A stretch of 64,000 nucleotides of DNA from Theristus sp. LFF4_11. Taxonomy: Eukaryota > Nematoda > Chromadorea > Monhysterida > Xyalidae. Position 1 is the first letter of the stretch. Each line of letters opens with the position of its first letter. This document shows positions 59,101 through 64,000 of the stretch, one piece after another. The translations under genes were made by a program, and so were the position numbers. Under the pieces are notes generated by a model. The model was not told where the DNA came from. It searched no databases and saw only the letters and a list, made by a program, of their open reading frames with translations. The stretch is taken from the NCBI GenBank assembly GCA_030248135.1, contig JASANC010003433.1, positions 248,001-312,000 on the forward strand, written 5' to 3'.

Positions 59101-62100
59101 TGAGAGTTTTGAGTTGGGCGTGTTTTGTTTTGTGTCATGTGTGTTGGTGTGGATTTTGGAGTTGATTGGTTGGTTTTAGTAGAGAGATGCAGCCAATATG
59201 CGTGCGGCATTTGGTTTTTTTTGGTGTGAGATTACAGATTTTTATACATGCTTAGTATCCGATCACAAGGTTTCCAAGCCGATCAAATGAATGTCGTTCT
59301 TTTTTTGGGTACAGCTGTTTTTCCGCATCAGCCACGAAATGTATTTCTCTTGCTTGATTCCTGAACAATTTCAACATACGGAATGACCGAGTAAACATGG
59401 CAGCTTTTTTCAGGGTGCAAGGAGCGCGCGAAATTTGAATGAAAGAAAATAGACGTTCAGAAACCAACATGTGTGCCAAATTTGACGTGTTTTTTTAGAC
59501 TAATGGATTCTTCGTGTTTTTATGTTCATTCTTGCTCCCTTGAACACATGATTAGGAGTTATGTTGGCATTTTTGAAAAAGACAACTCCTAGTCTGCGAC
59601 GGATCCCGCCTTGACGGGCTGCCTTATTTATTCGGCCATACTGTAGTTGTGGTTTCTTCGATCTTTGCAGTGTGAAATCTGTGCCGACGACGTTCCATTG
59701 GAGGGCGAGAAAATTGTGACAAATAGCGAGTGTAACCATCGTTTCTGTCGACCGTGCTGGAAACAGTGAGTTTTTTTTAGTTTTTTTTGATACATATGCA
59801 AAATTAGTAGGGTTGATGGATGGTCTTTACTGCAGTCTCCCACTGCAGTCTGAAAATATAACTTGAAAGTTTTCAACAGAATCCTGAACAGATCCGAAAT
59901 CCGAACGGGTATCGTCAGATCAGAGTCGCATTATTATTTGCACGTTGTAGATTCAGAAATGTGCGAAGCTGGAATTGAATAAATTAAATTTGAAAAAAAC
60001 GAAATCATTCCAGATATGTGACAATGAAAATCCAAGGCGGCGACCCGCACCATATCGGGTGTCCGTCGTTTGACTGCTCGAAATTGGTGCCGTTGGTCTT
60101 GATTGAAACGGTCGTATCACCGTCCATCGCGCGCAAATATCTCACCTTTGACATTCAGGTTGGCTGTCGGGTTTTGTTTTGTTACGGGATTCACAGTGAA
60201 ACGTCTTGACCATGCCAGCCAATGCGGCTTTTGTCGTGGTGATACGGTGCTGGCCAGGACGTTGAAGTGCTGTGTTTGTTTGGTCATCAATGCACAGCAA
60301 CGAACACACTGGCTCGCACACAAACGTCATCATCATCGCACATTGAGCATTTTTCATGTCCATTCTCGCCCGTTTTGCAACCACAGGCCTTTGTCGAGAG
60401 CAACCCTCGCATGAAATGGTGCCCGCATCCGGGCTGCCCGAACGCCGTCCGTCTGCCGCCGCACGACGAGCAGCCGCCGATGTACATGCGCGTCTTCACG
60501 AAACTGCAGCCGCCGCCACCGACCTCGCGCACCGTCTACTGCCCGTCCGGGCATTGCTTCTGTTGGTCGGTAGTAGTCAGTCAGCGGATGGCTGCGTCGC
60601 AACTGGCAATATAAAAACCGGTTTTTTACCAACCCTAGTCGCAACGTGATAGGAAGAAATTGAAATGTGCTGATTCAGGATCTTTATTTTGGCGCTCAGT
60701 GGTGTAGCACTATTAGACTGCTAAGTTTTATAAAATTGGCCCCTGCTCTGAAGATCGAGCATCGTTCGGCACAAACGTGCCAATGGTGGATCGCATATGT
60801 CCCGTTCTTGATTGAGACTGTTGAGTGTTTGGCTTGTTGACTGCGCAACATCAGATGAAAAGCTCAAAATATTACAGAAAGCCATCGTTATTCGTCATTC
60901 TGATCGTTATTCGTTTTCCAGGGACTGTCTCGCGAACGGTCACGAGCCGACGTCGTGCGAGAAATGGAAGGATTGGCATGACAAGATCGCCAGCATCAAA
61001 CCGGAGGAATGTAAGGTGATGTTTTGTCTGACATTGCGATATTATGTCGAACTGTCGAACCGAACGCCAATATACGAGCATCGCCGTCGTCTCTGAGTGT
61101 GCCCAGACTGCCAATTGGATTTCGGAAACGCAACTGGTCTATCCTGAGATCTGACTCTGCCCGTGAGGTGTGCACTATGCACGGTCGCTAAATATCCCTT
61201 GGAGGAATGGTGATGGCGACTCACGAAAGTTTTCTCAGCCGGAACAACCGGTGTGACCAAAGTGGAGATTCAAGAACTGGAGGATGGAAACCAAAAAAAA
61301 ACAAAAAAAAATCTTTTGTCCGTGCAGTACGGGACACGTCGGCGGGCAGCGACGTCGCCGCGAACTGCCTCTGGCTGGTCACGCACAGTAAGCCGTGTCC
61401 GAAGTGCAAGTCGCCGATACAGAAGAACGAGGGCTGCAATCACATGAAATGCTCAAAGTGCAAGCACGACTTCTGCTGGGTGTGTCTCGGCAGCTGGAAG
61501 AAGCACGGCACCGAGACGGGCGGTTACTTTCGGTGTAACCGCTACGACGACTCGAGGAAGATCGATCAGAAAACGGAGGCCGCTATTGCGGAGGTGAGTC
61601 GAAAACAGTTCAAAACTGCGCAGTTTGTGTGCGCACGCCGGAATTTTGAATCGCGCATGCTGATTGGCTGTATCGATTGAGATAGCTGGTTACGCAACCA
61701 ACCGGTGACCTGAGTTCAAGCGCTGCCAATCAGCTTCGTCGACCTCTGATTTACATTTCGAATTCCGTACAACCGAATTCCGTGCAGGAAAACTTTCTTC
61801 CACGATTTTCAGGCAAAAGAGGCTTCGCGAAAAGCGCAGGAGCTGAATCGATTTGTGCATTACTACAGTCGCTACAAGAATCATTTGAACAGCTTTGAGG
61901 TCTGTCTGTCTGTATTGAGTATTTACGTTACATGCGTCCAAGTTATCCACTTTATTCAAATACTCCACATTTACTGAAAATTTTATCGAATAGAAAGAAT
62001 TGGAACTGATTTTCGCAGTTTCCGCCCGATCACAACAAACAAAAAATCGATTTCAGCTCGAAAAATCCATGCGCAGCAAAATGGACACGAAGATCACGAT

Positions 62101-62645
62101 ATTGACACGAACGGCGACGACAGAACTGAGAAGGCAGGCTTCGGCAAAATCGACCAGCTCTGATGGCTGCTTGGGTAACGTTTTTTTGAACATACAGGAG
62201 CTAAATTTCGTCACCGCCCTAACAATCCATTCAGTACTGATGCCAGATTCGAATTGTTAATCACAAGGAGGAACATGAAAAGCAAGCTATCCAAGCTGGG
62301 AAAGAACGGACAGTCGCACTAAAAATCCTAGACAATCAGGTGATTTGTTAATTTAGAATTTAACTCGCTGATTAGTCAAATCGGTCCAATTATCATGCAG
62401 AATTCCAAAGCACAAATTACAGTTTCACTGTGATTTCAGACGGAACCAAGTCGGCCATCGATGGTTCGTTTTCTAAAGCCGACTCATCGACACAGCACGG
62501 CTCGCCGGACGTCACCGATTTCACATTCATCAAAGACGCGATCGAGGAATTGTTGCGAGCTCGCAAAGTGCTGAGCTCGTCCTACGCGTATGGCTACTTT
62601 CTGAAAGACTGCGGCTATAATAAGACGATCTTTGAGTATTTACAG
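56187..62645 (+). CDS. ANKIB1: ANKIB1-type ankyrin / RBR E3 ubiquitin-protein ligase (Ariadne family), 3' end not reached
   Basis: RBR ligases take ubiquitin from an E2 via RING1 onto a RING2 cysteine and then onto substrate. Exons: 56187-56374, 56656-56734, 56904-57080, 57402-57458, 57559-57687, 58016-58066, 58335-58452, 58810-59093, 59671-59765, 60014-60158, 60387-60565, 60922-61010, 61328-61593, 61813-61899, 62057-62174, 62440-62645. Phases agree and give 756 codons so far. The start MGGSAGKLRK resembles the human MG start. Ankyrin repeats: NTPLHYAAKH and NTALHYAASSGLTKCVELL. Then VETSDMLQVPLFTAEALLR, RING1 from C362 (CEIC..CNHRFC), IBR (MKWCPHPGC..CFCWDC) and RING2 (KPCPKC..NEGCNHMKC) with catalytic C567. 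An Ariadne-like helical part (LNRFVHYYSRYKNH; SSYAYGYFL) follows. The family block after IFEYLQ is not found before 64000, so the gene probably continues. An open frame extends upstream of the ATG. Confidence 0.93.
58141..58306 (-). mobile_element. tRNA-derived SINE (ANKIB1 intron)
   Basis: The body TTTGGCCAGGGATGACCCAG, CATCGAGTTTTCTCTGTCAT and head GGGGCTCGATCCCCGAGC on the plus strand match the copy at 14308-14504 in the same orientation. It ends 28 nt before exon 58335-58452. Confidence 0.7.
59377..59645 (+). mobile_element. MITE with TACxGTATGxCCGA ends, copy 3 (ANKIB1 intron)
   Basis: It starts TACGGAATGACCGAGTAAAC and ends TTATTCGGCCATACTGTA; its right end lies 25 nt upstream of the RING1 exon at 59671. 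It is close to copy 2 at 50626-50898 in the same orientation. Confidence 0.78.
60604..60637. mobile_element. Minimal hAT-like remnant (34 bp)
   Basis: AAAAACCGGTTTTTTACCAA followed by CCCTA is the end of the 15054-15433 family. GTCGCAAC stands at both sides (60596-60603 and 60638-60645), so an element inserted here and was then reduced by internal deletion, losing its left end. It lies 38 nt after the donor of exon 60387-60565. Confidence 0.6.
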
Positions 62646-62750
62646 GTGTGAATCGGAGTTGTTTTTTGTTCGAATCGATAAGGCTTTTTTCTTTTGATTC
62701 GATCCACAGTGATTCTTCAGTGCAGTTGCAATGCATTCGATGCTCTGATA

Positions 62751-63907
62751 TAGGGGTGGGTCGGTATAAAAAACGGTTTTTTTCGGTATAAAAAACGGTA
62801 TAAAAAACGGTTTTTTATACCAGCGCCAAAAAATGGGCAAAATAAATTACCGATATTTTACCGCGTAAATTTTGGTTTTTTTTCGGTTTTTTATACCGCC
62901 GAAGGACCCAAATTTCAATTTTTGAAATCACTCAAAATGCACTGTATTCCGCATATCCATTTCAATTTTCATTTTCGCCACTTCATAACTTGATGTTCCG
63001 GAGAACACAATTCACGCTCTTGGTATAAATAAAGCACCCTGAGACCCGTGTCAAGTGTTGCTGGCAACAGCACGGAATCGTTGCTGTCAAACTGCGACAG
63101 CACGGATTCGCAGTCCCCGTCGGCAGCGTCAGCTGCTGCCACTGAGAACATTGCTGCGCTTGCATCGGCAAATTGTGTGGACAGCTCTGATGACTACTTC
63201 ACTGATGATGATGGTGACGGCTGCATTGATGATACTCATGATGATGATGATGAATAGACAAAAATCGGGTGAATGGCTAATATTTATTCAGTAAAACTTC
63301 CTGAAATTTTGTGTCTTTGAACTCGGAAATTGCTCAAAGTTTTGTTGGTGATGTCGCCGTGCTGTTGTACTGGTGATAGTGACCCGAATCTCCATCTTAT
63401 TTTTTTGCTCTTTCAATTTTGTTCTTGGTTCACTTCTTTCGTCTGTGCGGGTTCGTGATTCTTTTTGTCTTTCGGTGATCTTTTATTTAGAAACGCGGTG
63501 AAATTGTTGTGCAGTTACATATCTCTCGATCGTGTCAGTTCAATTGATTTGCATGTATCACATTCCTTGCTGTTGCACATGTCAATCTGTCTTGCGTTAG
63601 CTTTTTTTGTTTTAAACTCGCATCTGATAATTTTTCTGATGCTGCATTCTCTCTAAGCGCCACCGATTCAAATAAAATCAAGATTGGAATACGTTTCCAT
63701 TGAAACACATACAGTTTCTGGCTAGAATTGTGGTCTTTTACTCATTATTCAGCGGTTTGCGTAAAATCAGAGTACCAGAAATTGTCGCAATCACAAGATT
63801 TTTCAAATACTGGGTCGGTAAAAAAACCGGGTATAAAGAACCGGACGCGGTATAAAAAACCGTTTTATATACATGGATTTGAAAAAAACCGTTTTTTACC
63901 ACCCCTA
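62751..63907. mobile_element. hAT-like element (TAGGGGTGG ends) in the last visible ANKIB1 intron
   Basis: It begins TAGGGGTGGGTCGGTATAAA and ends with the inverse of TAGGGGTGGTAAAAAACGG. CTCTGATA lies at 62743-62750 and again at 63908-63915, an exact 8-bp target duplication. Subterminal AAAAAACGG/TATAAAAAACCG tracts mark both ends. It spans 1157 bp and has no transposase, but holds the acidic ORF at 63048-63257. It begins 106 nt after the donor of ANKIB1 exon 62440-62645. Confidence 0.8.
63048..63257 (+). other. Acidic Ser/Asp-rich ORF inside the hAT-like element
   Basis: The frame reads SSVAGNSTESLLSNC, then Ala/Ser-rich (SPSAASAAATENIAALASA), then DSSDDYFTDDDGDGCIDD and an Asp run to a stop at 63257. 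It has no in-frame ATG of its own near the start; the frame is open from about 63033. It looks like a C-terminal acidic tail exon, but possible acceptors are in phase 2, whereas ANKIB1 exon 62440-62645 ends in phase 0, so a direct join fails. It could be an exon captured by the element or a chance frame over GAT repeats. Confidence 0.35.
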
Positions 63908-64000
63908 CTCTGATACAAATTTGTATCTTTTGCTTCCCAGAATTCCTGGTCCTGCGTTTCTTGTCAGCTCGTTGATTAGCTGCGTTTGAATCCGAGCTGA

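Noticed and set aside
62250..62338. Open frame between the last two ANKIB1 exons
   Set aside because: It is Lys/Glu-rich and ends at a CAG/GTGATT donor, but its phase does not fit exon 62057-62174, and skipping it gives a continuous frame.
63048..63257. Acidic ORF as a certain last exon of ANKIB1
   Set aside because: The acceptor phase does not match, it lies inside a transposon, and the conserved family block expected first is missing; kept only as a low-confidence feature.

Overview
This is a 64 kb window of animal nuclear DNA. Its genes have many small exons and introns that end in TTTCAG-type acceptors. Acceptors sit just upstream of the start codon in two genes, as cis-spliced leaders or trans-splicing would give. 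This style and the gene families fit a nematode or a similar small-intron invertebrate; no species is assigned. No ORF list describes the genes, so I rebuilt them by hand. I matched exon phases across every intron and compared the joined products with families I know.

Five recognisable genes were assembled. They are the N-terminal part of the chromatin remodeller INO80 (minus, 2252-8146, the rest beyond the left edge or unresolved), the complex I subunit NDUFS7 (plus, 15667-18387), a B4GAT1-like GT49 glycosyltransferase (minus, 28608-23879), a monofunctional peptidylglycine alpha-hydroxylating monooxygenase PHM (plus, 33864-37128) and phosphoserine aminotransferase PSAT (minus, 46377-42089). 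A sixth is an ANKIB1-type ankyrin/RBR E3 ubiquitin ligase (plus, 56187 to at least 62645, probably running past the right edge). Three further genes I do not recognise: a Gln-rich four-exon gene (19579-21372), a small basic ORF nested on the opposite strand in a GT49 intron (25110-25319), and a five-exon single-pass membrane protein (48908-51131). The genes belong to unrelated housekeeping and secretory functions; I see no operon or pathway cluster.

The rest is dominated by non-autonomous DNA transposons, many with intact ends. At least four families have terminal inverted repeats plus exact 8-bp target duplications, the hallmark of hAT-type insertion (7269-7970 and 55113-55832; 8337-10005 and 52819-54114; 10179-11794; 15054-15433 and 62751-63907). 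Other families have TA-flanked ends (Tc1/mariner-like MITEs), and there is a tRNA-derived SINE. Large foldback structures lie at 30.9-32.1 kb and 38.1-41.9 kb; the second carries a minisatellite of about ten 148-bp units. Most insertions lie in introns or between genes. INO80 intron 1 has been expanded by two of them, and the last visible ANKIB1 intron contains a complete 1157-bp hAT-like element that itself holds an acidic ORF.
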